From NCBI GenBank assembly GCA_903825395.1, contig CAIKAF010000006.1:62001-126000 (forward strand): a DNA stretch of 64,000 bases, read 5' to 3'. Within the stretch, counting starts at the first letter, position 1, and each line of letters opens with the position of its first letter. Of this stretch, positions 16,265-25,525 are shown in pieces. The translations under genes and the position numbers were made by a program. The notes beneath the pieces were generated by a model that ran no database searches, was not told the origin of the DNA, and worked only from the letters and a program-made list of their open reading frames with translations. The DNA comes from an uncultured Flavobacteriales bacterium (GTDB lineage: Bacteria > Bacteroidota > Bacteroidia > CAIKAF01).

Positions 16265-19200
16265 TCAGAAGTTCAAGATGGCTCCAATCCGCATGCGGCG
16301 TGGAAGGCTAAAATTACGGGGGTCATTTACTTTCAGGTTGTACATATCGCGGAAGGCGACAGGATCAATCTGACCATTAATGAAAGGCTGGAATTGGGGT
16401 GCTGTCAAATAGCCATCGTCGTCTGCATTTCCAGTAGCGGCATAGACTCCAATTGTATTTTGAATGTCGAATACATTCAGCACCTGTAAGTAGATATTAA
16501 GCGTTGATTTTTTCCGGCTATCGTTGTCTTTACCGTCTTTCTTTTTACCCCAGAAAATATTGATGTCTTTATCTACCATTAAGTCAACACCAAATTCCCA
16601 AGGCAAGCGATTTCCGTTGATAGAACCTTCTAGAGAAGCTTGGCCACCGCCGGACAGCAATTGGGTACCTGTAAAATTAGATTGTCCACTGTAAGGCACA
16701 CCTGAACCTCCGCGTAGGGTTGCACTGGCGCCGAAGTTTTGAAGTAAGAATTTGAGGGATTGGGGTCCGTTGTATTTGTTCGGGCCCTTTTCTTCTCCAC
16801 CGAAGCGGTAAATTAAGAATGCCGTGAACAGGTGTCGGCGGTCATAATTTGTAGGTACGGTAGTTCTTAGGTTTGGTTGTCCTGAGTTCACCAAATTCAA
16901 TGCTGAGGTATTGTCTGAGCCGGTACCGTCGGCGAATTGAAGCGTGTAAGTAGCTGTCAATTTCAGGTTTCCTGTGCGGCGAAGTTCATACTCGAACGTT
17001 ACCCCTTTTACAGTACCAAAGTCAATATTATCCCAGCCGCCATACGTTCTAGGATACGCTTCATTCACTCGAACTAGGGCGATCATATCACGCAATTCGC
17101 GATAAAATGCTGAAATTTTGAGGGCGCTAGAAGGAGTAAGCAATTGGCGGAAGCCTAAAGAGAAATCCGTTGTACGTTCAGGGCGTAAACTTGGATTATT
17201 AAAGAAAGTGCCTCCTGAATTGTAGGACGCATTATCCCAAAAGAAGTAATCTAGGGGATTTAGGCGCACGGCGCCTGAGGGGCGTTGAGTAAGTACGTCG
17301 TAATAGGCAGTAAATCCAACCTTGTCTGAGATTGGGAAGCTAAATGAAACCCGAGGCATGATATTGATTTGTGGATCATAATCTCGGAAGGCACCAGATG
17401 GGGTAAATCCGGGGCTTTGTATGTCATCAGAGGCATCAACCAAAAAGGGTTGAACTCGACCTGATGCAGTACGCAATAAAGCAGGGTCGTTAATTACTTC
17501 TCCATTTGCGTTGTACCACACATTATCGTTTCTATATCCCAAAATAGATGTTGGATTTTGACGATCGTTTACGTAAACCACGTAATCGCTTCCAATATTG
17601 CCTGGGTGTGTTATGCTATTTCCGTTTAACTCGGTAACCTCGGCAGCGCTGCGTGTGCGGTACAACGAGAATCGATCGGCAAGCACGGACTGGTTGGCAT
17701 CAAACCGATCTACACGGACACCTACGTTGAAGATAATGTCTTTGAATGAGAACTTATCAGAAATATATCCGGCGAGATAAATGGGTTGGAACGAACCGAT
17801 GGGGCGGGTAAAGTTCCCGTACTGATCTTTTGCCGTAAAGAAGTCATCAAAGGTTACATTTTGGGTAGTTCTATTGCCATAAACATCATATCCCCAATAT
17901 GTAACTAGATTATTTCCTTGATTAAGAAGCTCATCTGCGCTAAACATATTGAGGCGGAACGTTGATGGGTCAAGTTCGTCAACATCGATGGTTTCGAGAC
18001 CATCGGCTGAAAGGCCCAATTGTTGGCGTAAATTCCAATCAAAAAAGGCTTGTCCAACTCCGAACTTATAACCGGTTTCAGCGGTACGCTGTTCATTTTC
18101 GCGGTATAGTGCGGGGTAATTAATAGTATCTTTAAATACTCCAGTAACCGGGTCGTAAACAGGAGCTGGCGCGGCGGTATCGATTACGCCTAAGTGTTGG
18201 TTTGCCAGCTGCCAACCCAAACGCCATAAGCCAACGGGGGCCAGGCTATAAAAATTATCGTTTCGTTGTTCAAATTCAAAGCCAAGTTGAAAGTCATGGT
18301 TTCCTATGGTAGCAGAACCTTGCCCAACCACCCTAAATTGGTTGTTATCTGAAATGCTATATCCATTGAATTGTGTTCCGGGATGCGACCATAGGTTATA
18401 AATACTACGGGGGGATTGGCCGTTCAATAGAGCACCGCCTTGTTGAATATTTGGCAAATTGTTGTACACTCCGAATGGGTTATCAAACAGAGTAAAATAT
18501 TGGCTAGTAATGGCGGAGGACGTTGGATTCAAAGATCCGGGCTGATAGGTAACCAGCGTATCAACGAAACCTCCGAATAGGTATCCTGACATATTGGTTT
18601 TGGGATCTAAACCATAACTTGGATATACGGGAGCTCTGAAGGTTTCAAAGCGACCTACGTATCCATAGTTAAAGAAATTGTCTTTATGCAAGGCATCTTG
18701 GGAGGTACTTGAGCCTTTTAGATAGTCCACTTGAAGTGACACCAGTGCATTGCGTAAACCTTTGTTGGATGAATCGGTAGGATTTGCGAAACGGTGGGTA
18801 ATTCGGCCCCAAGCGTTCCAAGTAAAATCGGAAGATTGGCCATTGTTTTCCCAGTTGAAAAGGGAGGATGTGTACGTTCCACCGTCTCTACCGCCTCTAG
18901 CTTGTCCCAAGTTTACAAAACCTCCTGCTGTAATGATGGTTCGTTCAGAGGCGAGGACGTCGAATTTACCTTGAATATTTAAAGAAGAACTAGCTACATT
19001 TTGACGAGACCGGATGGTTTCGAAGTCGTTTTGACGTAGAAACTCGGCGTTCAAAAGGGCTCCGGTTCCTGTTTCAGAAAGGCGAATCGGGTTTTGTTGA
19101 ATATTTTGGAGGACATCTGGTTTAACGCGCCAAATTTTCCCTGCGACAGGTGAAGGATCGCCGCTATATCCACCTTCCACTGTACCTAAGAAGCCAACAA

Positions 19201-20014
19201 CGGGGACTTTCACACCTTCTCGATTTTTCTTTTTGATTAGAGGTCCACCTACAGCTCCGCTGAAAAGATGATTTTGAAAATTATCCAAAAACTGAGAGGT
19301 GCGGCCTTCTACAGTACCGAACCACTTATTTGAAATGCCGCGGGTTGTCAATAAGATGATACCCCCTGTAGCATCGCCAAAAGCGGCAGGGACTCCCCCA
19401 AGAATAACTTGGGTTTCTTCAACGGCTTGTTGAGGAAGATTTGCCGATCCCCCTCTAATTTTAACTCCATCGATAAAAATGGTGGCCCCGGAGCGAGCGC
19501 CGCGAATATTTCCAATTTCACCATCTCGGCTAAACACCCCACCAACGGTAGTAACTGCTGAAAGGGGGCTTCGTCCTGGCAGTTTTAAAATATCTTCTCT
19601 CCGTATGGTAGTGCGGACCATTGTTTCATCGCGTTTGATGAGAGGGACTGTCTCTTCCACAAAATCATACCCTTCAACAACGATAGTTTCAGACCGCAAT
19701 TGAGCATCTACAAACGTAATGTTTCCGCCTGATTCAACCGTAATTCCTTTTGTCAGTTTATTAAAGCCCATGGCCGAGAAAACCAATTGGTATTTTCCGG
19801 CAGGAACGGCTTTCATCCAATAGGTTCCGTTCATATCGGTGGAGGCTCCCCGTACTTGAACGGCATCTTTCATAAGAACGACATTGGCAAACGGCAAGGG
19901 TTCTCCTTTATCGTCCTTAACTACACCTTTCAATTCACCTGTTGAACCTTGGGCTACACTGGTTCCATGAAATGAAACCAGAAGTAATAATAGCGGAAGT
20001 AATTTTTTAATCAT
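16265..20014 (-). CDS. TonB-dependent receptor with carboxypeptidase-like N-terminal domain
   Basis: 1249 residues. A signal peptide (MIKKLLPLLLLLVSFHGTSVAQ) is followed by a carboxypeptidase-regulatory-like domain (about 25-110, GELKGVVKDDKGEPLPFANVVL), a plug domain (about 120-235, with GNIRGARSGATIFIDGVKIRGG and TGGIILLTTRG) and a long 22-strand-type barrel ending RMRIGAILNF with the terminal Phe typical of outer-membrane proteins. It imports a ligand across the outer membrane using TonB energy. It is first in a minus-strand operon; 44 nt separate it from the giant secreted protein. A TAAATTTA about 40 nt upstream of the start is a near match to a -7 element. Ligand unknown; no SusD partner is present. 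Confidence 0.92.
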   Translation of the reverse strand: MIKKLLPLLLLLVSFHGTSVAQGSTGELKGVVKDDKGEPLPFANVVLMKDAVQVRGASTDMNGTYWMKAVPAGKYQLVFSAMGFNKLTKGITVESGGNITFVDAQLRSETIVVEGYDFVEETVPLIKRDETMVRTTIRREDILKLPGRSPLSAVTTVGGVFSRDGEIGNIRGARSGATIFIDGVKIRGGSANLPQQAVEETQVILGGVPAAFGDATGGIILLTTRGISNKWFGTVEGRTSQFLDNFQNHLFSGAVGGPLIKKKNREGVKVPVVGFLGTVEGGYSGDPSPVAGKIWRVKPDVLQNIQQNPIRLSETGTGALLNAEFLRQNDFETIRSRQNVASSSLNIQGKFDVLASERTIITAGGFVNLGQARGGRDGGTYTSSLFNWENNGQSSDFTWNAWGRITHRFANPTDSSNKGLRNALVSLQVDYLKGSSTSQDALHKDNFFNYGYVGRFETFRAPVYPSYGLDPKTNMSGYLFGGFVDTLVTYQPGSLNPTSSAITSQYFTLFDNPFGVYNNLPNIQQGGALLNGQSPRSIYNLWSHPGTQFNGYSISDNNQFRVVGQGSATIGNHDFQLGFEFEQRNDNFYSLAPVGLWRLGWQLANQHLGVIDTAAPAPVYDPVTGVFKDTINYPALYRENEQRTAETGYKFGVGQAFFDWNLRQQLGLSADGLETIDVDELDPSTFRLNMFSADELLNQGNNLVTYWGYDVYGNRTTQNVTFDDFFTAKDQYGNFTRPIGSFQPIYLAGYISDKFSFKDIIFNVGVRVDRFDANQSVLADRFSLYRTRSAAEVTELNGNSITHPGNIGSDYVVYVNDRQNPTSILGYRNDNVWYNANGEVINDPALLRTASGRVQPFLVDASDDIQSPGFTPSGAFRDYDPQINIMPRVSFSFPISDKVGFTAYYDVLTQRPSGAVRLNPLDYFFWDNASYNSGGTFFNNPSLRPERTTDFSLGFRQLLTPSSALKISAFYRELRDMIALVRVNEAYPRTYGGWDNIDFGTVKGVTFEYELRRTGNLKLTATYTLQFADGTGSDNTSALNLVNSGQPNLRTTVPTNYDRRHLFTAFLIYRFGGEEKGPNKYNGPQSLKFLLQNFGASATLRGGSGVPYSGQSNFTGTQLLSGGGQASLEGSINGNRLPWEFGVDLMVDKDINIFWGKKKDGKDNDSRKKSTLNIYLQVLNVFDIQNTIGVYAATGNADDDGYLTAPQFQPFINGQIDPVAFRDMYNLKVNDPRNFSLPRRMRIGAILNF

Positions 20015-20130
20015 ATTCCTATATCCTATAAGGCAGGCACAGCCCGTCCTAAATTTAGTGTGGGTAAAAGTAGATATTTAAGGGCTTTTAACAATACCTT
20101 CATCTATTAATCATGTAAAAAATATTCAAG

Positions 20131-20532
20131 TTAGTGCATGGGGCGGTTCATAATTGCTTGATAAATAATAGCATCCCTTCCTTTGAATGCCCCACTTTTT
20201 ATCCAATTGGATGAAGTTTTTCTTTCCGGCTCAGAGCCAGTTGGCACTGCCTTATTTATACTTGGTGCCTCGTCAGTATCGTAATTGAATGGGACTATTT
20301 CTTCGAATTCTGTCCACGAGTTTGAATTCTGACCCGTCAACTTCCTTTCGCCGAAGAAATCAGGGGCAGGAACGTGCGGTTCGGGTATTGAAGTTGGAAT
20401 TGGTTTCGGCTTAGGGTTTGGCTGATTTTGAGGCCTACTGGTTTTTGAGGAGTTCTTTTTCGCGCCAGTATATGCCCTAAACAGCCAATACAGCACGACG
20501 CCTATTAACCCTATCCATTGTTGAATTTCCAT
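20131..20532 (-). CDS. Small membrane-anchored hypothetical protein
   Basis: 133 residues: one N-terminal membrane helix (IGLIGVVLYWLFRAYTG) followed by a Pro/Lys-rich, low-complexity linker (NQPNPKPKPIPTSIPEPHV) and an acidic tail that ends RDAIIYQAIMNRPMH. Inner-membrane anchored with the tail probably in the cytosol. Short single-pass proteins of this kind are common in Bacteroidota; I know no function for it. It lies between the TonB receptor and ruvC on the same strand with its own spacing on both sides. Confidence 0.65.
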   Translation of the reverse strand: MEIQQWIGLIGVVLYWLFRAYTGAKKNSSKTSRPQNQPNPKPKPIPTSIPEPHVPAPDFFGERKLTGQNSNSWTEFEEIVPFNYDTDEAPSINKAVPTGSEPERKTSSNWIKSGAFKGRDAIIYQAIMNRPMH

Positions 20533-20596
20533 TTTGAAAAACGTTTCAAGTAAATTTACATTTAAATCCTCTAAAACTCAAATAACTTTGAGCGAA

Positions 20597-21187
20597 TTAG
20601 GTTAATCTGTCTGGATTTTGCTGTAAGAAATTTGCCCATGCATTGCCCTTTTTCTTTCCTCCAATGGCCTTATTTTTGATTTTGGGAGGGAGTTCTACCG
20701 GTCCTGAGCTGCGGTAGGCATGACAAATGGCTACACCAAGTGCATCTGTTGCGTCTTCGGTCAATCCCATAGGCAAATCGCCTACTAGATGTTTTAACAT
20801 GATTGCCAACTGTTCTTTTGAAGCACCACCTCTTCCTGTAATGGCTTGTTTTACTTCTCTTGGTGCATATTCAAATACTGGTAATTGGCGGGAAAGTGCG
20901 GCGGCAATAATAACTCCCTGGGCTCGGCCGAGCTTTAGCATTGATTGTACATTTTTCCCAAAGAATGGGGCTTCAATGGCAAGTTCATTCGGATTATGCA
21001 GCTCGATAAGATTTAAAATATACTGATGAATATCAAGCAAGCGCTCAAAATGTTGCCTTTTGGTATCTAGTTTAAATTGTCCGATTTCAATTGGGTTGGG
21101 CTGTTGATTTGCCTTGGCCTCTAAAATGGCATATCCCATAATGGTGGTGCCGGGGTCAATGCCAAGTATGCGCTGCGTGGGAGTCAC
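20597..21187 (-). CDS. ruvC: Crossover junction endodeoxyribonuclease RuvC
   Basis: About 196 residues from a GTG at 21187; the frame is open a further 45 nt to a TTG, so the start is not certain. RuvC resolves Holliday junctions together with RuvAB. All four catalytic acids are in place: Asp11 in LGIDPGT, Glu72 in AIEAPFF, and Asp145/Asp148 in TEDATDALGVAICH. The basic Lys-rich C-terminus (IKNKAIGGKKKGN) is as in other Bacteroidota. It is divergent from the flippase-like gene with only about 30 nt between likely starts. Confidence 0.93.
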   Translation of the reverse strand: MTPTQRILGIDPGTTIMGYAILEAKANQQPNPIEIGQFKLDTKRQHFERLLDIHQYILNLIELHNPNELAIEAPFFGKNVQSMLKLGRAQGVIIAAALSRQLPVFEYAPREVKQAITGRGGASKEQLAIMLKHLVGDLPMGLTEDATDALGVAICHAYRSSGPVELPPKIKNKAIGGKKKGNAWANFLQQNPDRLT

Positions 21188-21215
21188 AAAAAAGGTTTTG
21201 GTTACTTTTAGCCGA

Positions 21216-22157
21216 TTGAAAGCTGTAGGCAAATATACTTTACCCCATGGGCTTTTCCTATTAAAAGGGATTCTGGCTCTCCTTTCTTTTGGTTATTTAC
21301 TTTATATGCTTGAGGGGTTCCCATGGAATCGTTGGCCCGAGATAGAATGGGGTTGGTTTATTGGTCTGCTGATATTGGCTCCCCTAAATTGGAGCTTAGA
21401 AGTGTTGAAATGGAGGAGTTTGTCAACAGATTCAATCAAAATCAAGTATTCAGAATGGTTCAAGGTGTTTTTGGCCGGGATGGCAACGTCTTTATTTTCT
21501 CCTAACAGGACTGGAGAGGCCATTGGTCGGATTTTGTCCTTGCCGCACGGTTTGCGTTGGGCCTTAGGCACATCGGCTATTTTGGGGAATTTGGCTCAAC
21601 TTTGCATTACTCTATTAATTGGGGCCATTGCTTGGGAATATTGGCTTCCTTTTGACTTTTTCCCGGAAGAAATAATAGAGTTCCGGTGGGGTTTTCGATT
21701 TCTTTTTGGCGGCTTGTTGTTGTTTTTCATTATTCGAATCCCTTTCGTTCTGTTGCGTATGCATCGATGGGCTCCGAAGCGCTGGAGGGCGCAGCTAAAA
21801 AAATCAAGCAGAGGTATTCATCCCCAAAAATGGGTAAAAGGATTGTGTTGGGCCCTAGCTCGCTACTGTATATTTTTAGTTCAATGGTGGATTGGCCTGA
21901 ACGCCCTAGGGGCTAATTTTTCGCTTTTTCATGTAGTGCCATCTGTAGCCTTAGTATTTTTCGGAAATGCCCTTATCCCTACTTTTGCGTTAAGTGAATT
22001 GACTTCCCGTGGCTCATTATCCATATTGTTTCTTGGGGGAATTGGAGTAGATCCCCCAACTGCATTTATGGTATCCTCTTTACTTTGGATAATCAACATT
22101 GCATTACCGGCAACGCCAGGCTTTTTCTTTTTATTGAAAAATCCAAACCAGCTATGA
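21216..22157 (+). CDS. Flippase-like membrane protein (LPG synthase TM/UPF0104 family)
   Basis: About 313 residues with roughly seven or eight membrane helices. The pattern FSPNRTGEAIGRI and the later ALIPTFALSELTSRGSLS is that of the lysylphosphatidylglycerol-synthase membrane domain family (UPF0104/DUF2156-type flippases), thought to move lipids or lipid-linked sugars. No ATG lies before the first helix: TTG at 21216 is the best start, and the next in-frame ATG (21306) would delete that helix. The next gene overlaps by 4 nt (ATGA). Its pairing with a glycosyltransferase fits a role in envelope glycolipid export. Confidence 0.7.
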   Translation: MKAVGKYTLPHGLFLLKGILALLSFGYLLYMLEGFPWNRWPEIEWGWFIGLLILAPLNWSLEVLKWRSLSTDSIKIKYSEWFKVFLAGMATSLFSPNRTGEAIGRILSLPHGLRWALGTSAILGNLAQLCITLLIGAIAWEYWLPFDFFPEEIIEFRWGFRFLFGGLLLFFIIRIPFVLLRMHRWAPKRWRAQLKKSSRGIHPQKWVKGLCWALARYCIFLVQWWIGLNALGANFSLFHVVPSVALVFFGNALIPTFALSELTSRGSLSILFLGGIGVDPPTAFMVSSLLWIINIALPATPGFFFLLKNPNQL

Positions 22158-23203
22158 CGATTGTACTTCTGCTTTTAGTGCTATGGACTGGATGGTTGTG
22201 GATTTTACATCTTGGGAACAAACGATTGCGACAACATTGGGGAAATCTACTTTCGAATTCAAAACCAACATCCAGCATTGAAGCCACATGGATTATACCG
22301 TTCCGAAATGAATCCCATAACATTCAACACCTGTTTTTACCACTTGAACCAAAACGACAAGCCAACTTTTTATGGATTAATGATGGATCCACCGATTCTA
22401 GCCTAGAATTATTGCAACAAACATCTGCTCGGCTGAGCCATAGCGATGGAAAAGGAAAGAAAGCTGCTTTGATGGTAGGGTGGGAAAAGTCAGACACAGA
22501 ATGGTGCATTCATTCCGATGCTGATGTAAAATGGTCGGCAGAAGATATGAGTTACTGGCTTCGAATTTTGAGTGCCGTCGATAGCTCGACCGTAGCTGTA
22601 TTTGGTTTGCCTTCCATTCAAGGCCATGCAATGGATATGGAAGATTATAGAGCAGCCATGTACACGGCTGCCGGCATGGCTGGGTGGGGTCTGCCTTTTT
22701 TAGGAAGTGGGGCGGCGTTGGCTGTTCGAAAAAACAAATTGGAGCCGCCCCACCGCAGATGGCTTGGCCCTGGAAGTTCTGGAGATGATGTTTTTTTGCT
22801 TCATGCCATCGAAGCGGAATATGGGCGGGAATCCATCAAAACTCTACCCTACCCTAACCTTAGTGTGATTGGTGCCGCGAACCTGAAATCGGCATTGGCG
22901 CAGCGACTACGCTGGGCCGGAAAATCAATCCAATACAGACAGCCCTCTGCCATTGCGGTTTCTGTTTGGATTTTTGGGTGGCATAGTACCGGATTACTTC
23001 TCCTAGCTTGGCCCGGCTCACTATGGCCCAAATTTTTATTGATTTTAGGAAAAGTCGCATTGGATGCATTGGGTTCTGGTGGTTCGAAAAAAGCCATAAA
23101 ATCCCGCATTTTATTGTCATTGTTTTATTGGCTATACATTCCGCTACTTCCATTTATTTCTTGGCTGGCCTTGCCTTGGCGAGAGGCGAAGAAAGTTTGG
23201 TAA
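22154..23203 (+). CDS. Membrane glycosyltransferase, family 2
   Basis: 349 residues from the ATG at 22154, which overlaps the preceding stop (ATGA). A first membrane helix (MTIVLLLLVLWTGWLWIL) is followed by a GT-A fold: WIIPFRNES, WINDGSTDSS, IHSDADVKWS with the DxD-type metal site, GSGAALAVRK, GSSGDDVFLLH, then QRLRWAGKSIQY (the Q/RxxRW signature), and membrane helices near the C-terminus. It adds a sugar to a lipid or polymer at the inner membrane. Acceptor and donor cannot be read from the sequence. Confidence 0.88.
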   Translation: MTIVLLLLVLWTGWLWILHLGNKRLRQHWGNLLSNSKPTSSIEATWIIPFRNESHNIQHLFLPLEPKRQANFLWINDGSTDSSLELLQQTSARLSHSDGKGKKAALMVGWEKSDTEWCIHSDADVKWSAEDMSYWLRILSAVDSSTVAVFGLPSIQGHAMDMEDYRAAMYTAAGMAGWGLPFLGSGAALAVRKNKLEPPHRRWLGPGSSGDDVFLLHAIEAEYGRESIKTLPYPNLSVIGAANLKSALAQRLRWAGKSIQYRQPSAIAVSVWIFGWHSTGLLLLAWPGSLWPKFLLILGKVALDALGSGGSKKAIKSRILLSLFYWLYIPLLPFISWLALPWREAKKVW

Positions 23204-23225
23204 CTTGCACAGGTCATTTAGGTAC

Positions 23226-24269
23226 ATGAGTTCACCCACCCGCATCGCTTTCAATGCTTGGATAAAACAGCCTTTTGGGGTAATTTCTGCCGCCTATTTA
23301 TTGTTGTTAACCCTACTTGCATTGTTTGCGCCTTGGGTAAGCAATGATTCCACCCCGAATGCCAATCGGCAATGTTTGCCGTGTAGGCTTGCCGAACCTG
23401 GCCGGAACATTGATTTTGCTCTTATTCAAAGGAATAAACCCAAAGTTGGAAATTTATTTGATGGTCAATCGGATGTTGGTCCTTCAATTCCCTTTGATAG
23501 CAAACAGGTCTTTTCAAATGGCACACTATTTACTTTTCAGGGATATTCTGGAAGCAACAAAGAGTGGATTAACAAAGACGAAAGGTATACAATCAAAGAG
23601 CGCACATTCATCTTAGGTACTGACCCCTTAGGCCGTGATGTTTGGAGTAGGCTTATACTTGGGGGGCGTATTTCATTGGGAATCGGTTGGCTGTCTGTAT
23701 TGGTTGCGCTTTTTGTAGGAATTTCAATTGGAGCGGCGGCGGGCTTTTTTGGGGGAAAAATTGATTCCTTTTTGAGTTTTTTTATCAACTTAACCTGGTC
23801 AATACCCACGCTGCTTCTTGTGATGGCAATCACTATAGCCCTGGGTAAAGGCTGGCTGCCAACTTTTATTGCCGTTGGATTATCCACTTGGGTAGAAATT
23901 GCTCGAGTAACGCGAGCAGAAATTATGGGATTAAAGCAACGGGATTTTGCCTTAGCAGGAAGAATCCTTGGGGTGCCCGCAATGCGATTGATTTGGAAGC
24001 ATATTTTACCGGGGTTGCGAGGGCCTTTAATGGTGGTTTCGGCATCCAACTTTGCTGGAGCCGTATTGATTGAAAGCGGCTTAAGCTTTTTGGGATTAGG
24101 AATACAGCCTCCTGCCCCAACCTGGGGCAACATGATGGAGAGTCACCGGCATTTTCTAATTTCAGGACATATACACTTGATTTTGATACCTGGACTCGCC
24201 ATTTTATCGGTGGTTTTATCTTTTATAGTACTTGGTGATAGCATAAAGAAATCGCTAAAAACTGCCTAA
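23226..24269 (+). CDS. ABC transporter permease, DppC/OppC type
   Basis: 347 residues from the ATG at 23226. An N-terminal membrane helix, an extended periplasmic loop of about 100 residues (22-130, containing CLPCRLAEPG) and a binding-protein-dependent permease domain with FILGTDPLGRDVWSRLI, the family signature, and the EAA-type loop AGRILGVPAMRLIWKHILPG. It would form the channel of a peptide importer with a DppB-like partner and ATPases that are not in this window. The loop with a CxxC pair is longer than in enteric DppC but usual in Bacteroidota. Confidence 0.9.
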   Translation: MSSPTRIAFNAWIKQPFGVISAAYLLLLTLLALFAPWVSNDSTPNANRQCLPCRLAEPGRNIDFALIQRNKPKVGNLFDGQSDVGPSIPFDSKQVFSNGTLFTFQGYSGSNKEWINKDERYTIKERTFILGTDPLGRDVWSRLILGGRISLGIGWLSVLVALFVGISIGAAAGFFGGKIDSFLSFFINLTWSIPTLLLVMAITIALGKGWLPTFIAVGLSTWVEIARVTRAEIMGLKQRDFALAGRILGVPAMRLIWKHILPGLRGPLMVVSASNFAGAVLIESGLSFLGLGIQPPAPTWGNMMESHRHFLISGHIHLILIPGLAILSVVLSFIVLGDSIKKSLKTA

Positions 24270-24487
24270 CCTTCAGTTGATTCCAACTTTCGGATTGTTG
24301 GCAAATTTGAGGTTCAGACCAAGATATTTATTCATTAAAACTTGTGAGAGGGCTTTGCTTATTGGGAAAGGGTTGGACCTTTTCGATTGCATCCAATACC
24401 TTTACATCCTAACCAGTACCTTGGCAGGATGTCGCCCATTAAAACCATTAAACCGAGAGCTTTCCAAGGACACCTCACTGCCAACCC

Positions 24488-24751
24488 CAAAACCTATCCT
24501 CTTTACTCCCCAACATAAAAAGGCTGATATGCCACACCAACCCCGTCTCATACCCGAAATTCCCGCTTCCCATTTCATCAAAGTTGCCTCCAATGCAAAC
24601 AGGAAGCATTTCTGAGACTCCCCATATGAATCCAGACAAGCCTTTCAGCTCATCCAAAACTCACAACAAACTTCACGTCATAAAATAACCCGAAGTGTTC
24701 CTCGCCACCCCAATACGTGACGAAGCAAATAAAGAACGTTTCACCAGTGAA
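24488..24751 (-). ncRNA. Candidate structured RNA, family R copy 2
   Basis: Minus-strand, about 264 nt, 220 nt past the end of the ABC permease gene. Compared with copy 1 it keeps the 5' hairpin (24740-24751), the CTTCG-type hairpin (24700-24725), the long-range helix (24613-24618 with 24545-24550) and the conserved GGCAACTTTG, and adds an inner helix GCTTCC/GGAAGC. The 3' stem CCTTTTTA/TAAAGAGG (24498-24523) is followed by TTTT. Similarity to copy 1 runs over the whole length and is interrupted by small insertions and deletions in loops. The 3' end is approximate. Confidence 0.6.
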
Positions 24752-24754
24752 CTT

Positions 24755-24785
24755 CAAAGATACCCACCTTTTTACACAGTTTCAA
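24755..24785 (-). promoter_or_regulatory. Promoter of family R copy 2
   Basis: On the minus strand TTG (24783-24785), a 20-nt spacer and TATCTTTG (24755-24762), identical in layout to copies 1 and 3. Confidence 0.65.
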
Positions 24786-24868
24786 GGGCAAAGGCTACAT
24801 TTTTTACCGGTTGCAACCAGATTTTTTCGTCCTAAAGCCGCTGAGCGGCCTTATTTGCTACGCCAACA

Positions 24869-25368
24869 TACATTGTACTAAAGCCGAATTATCAAGATAC
24901 AATTCCTTAACACCTACCCACCCGGCTCCTGACTTGTCCACTTTAGTGCAACAATTGCCGCAAAGGAAGTTGCAAAAAGAACTGAGGGGGAGGACGGCAA
25001 ATTTTCTATTCAAAATCCTACAAGGTATTCTACGATAATGTCACCTACAATAATGCCACCCCTACGGGGTTTTGATGGTCTGAGCTCCAATACGTTCTAC
25101 AATAATGCCACCCCTACGGGGTTCTGGTGTCCTGAGCTCCAATCTGTTCTAATTTGGTCTTATTAATAGGCCTCTAAGACTTCGGTCATGCAATCCATAG
25201 AGGGCAGGTGCTATTAGCTTGTCCACTTTAGTACAACAAATGCCGCAGGACAGGAAATGCAATTCCATGATAATAATTAAGTTATAAAATAACCCAAAAA
25301 ATGGTGAACAAGTCAGGATACATTGTACTAAAGCCGAATTATCAACATACACCTACCCACCCGGCTCT
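24869..25368. mobile_element. Nested repeats, possibly a degenerate MITE
   Basis: No gene is seen here. A 27-bp block beginning TACATTGTACTAAAG occurs at 24869-24895 and again at about 25319-25345, and CACCTACCCACCCGGCTC occurs after both (about 24911 and 25351). Between them lies an inverted repeat, TCCTGACTTGT near 24928 and ACAAGTCAGGA at 25308-25318, extended to 14 of 15 bases. CTTGTCCACTTTAGT also occurs twice (about 24933 and 25219). Inverted ends inside duplicated flanks are what a short non-autonomous transposon leaves, but no transposase or standard target duplication is visible, so this is inference. Confidence 0.4.
25045..25148 (+). repeat. Two tandem 52-bp repeats with a CCCCTACGGGG palindrome
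   Basis: Units start at 25045 and 25097 with CTACAATAATGCC, each followed by CCCCTACGGGG and TGAGCTCCAAT. The period is 52 bp. A truncated third unit begins at about 25029 (CTACGATAATGTCACC). Each palindrome would form a small hairpin in RNA. Repeats of this general form are scattered in many Bacteroidota genomes. Confidence 0.65.
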
Positions 25369-25380
25369 TTTAGCAGGTCG

Positions 25381-25525
25381 CCCGCGGCAGGGATTGAACC
25401 AGGTTGCCCGCAAGGGGGGCCTGGAGCTGCCCGCGTGGCGCGGAGGCGACTTTAGGAGCCACCGCAAGCCCGCTGGGCAGCCCAGTGGCCACCGCGGACA
25501 ACCGGTGAAAGCCCGTAGCCGCCCC
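25381..25525 (-). repeat. GC-rich structured element, family G copy 2
   Basis: About 145 bp, directly after the nested repeats and 23 nt from the end of the exosortase-like gene. On the minus strand it runs GGGGCGGC, CGGGCTTTCACCGG, core GGCTCCTAAAGTCGCC, and ends TTCAATCCCTGCCGCGG. The outer helix is GGTTG/CAACC and CCGC/GCGG. It is very close to copy 5 (53.3 kb). Confidence 0.75.

Noticed and set aside
25045-25148. Tandem 52-bp repeats as a CRISPR array.
   Set aside because: Only two full units with no unique spacers between identical repeats, and no cas genes.
25381-25525. GGTTCAATCC in the GC-rich elements resembles a tRNA T-arm.
   Set aside because: No acceptor stem, anticodon arm or D-arm fits around it, and the rest of the element pairs in another way.
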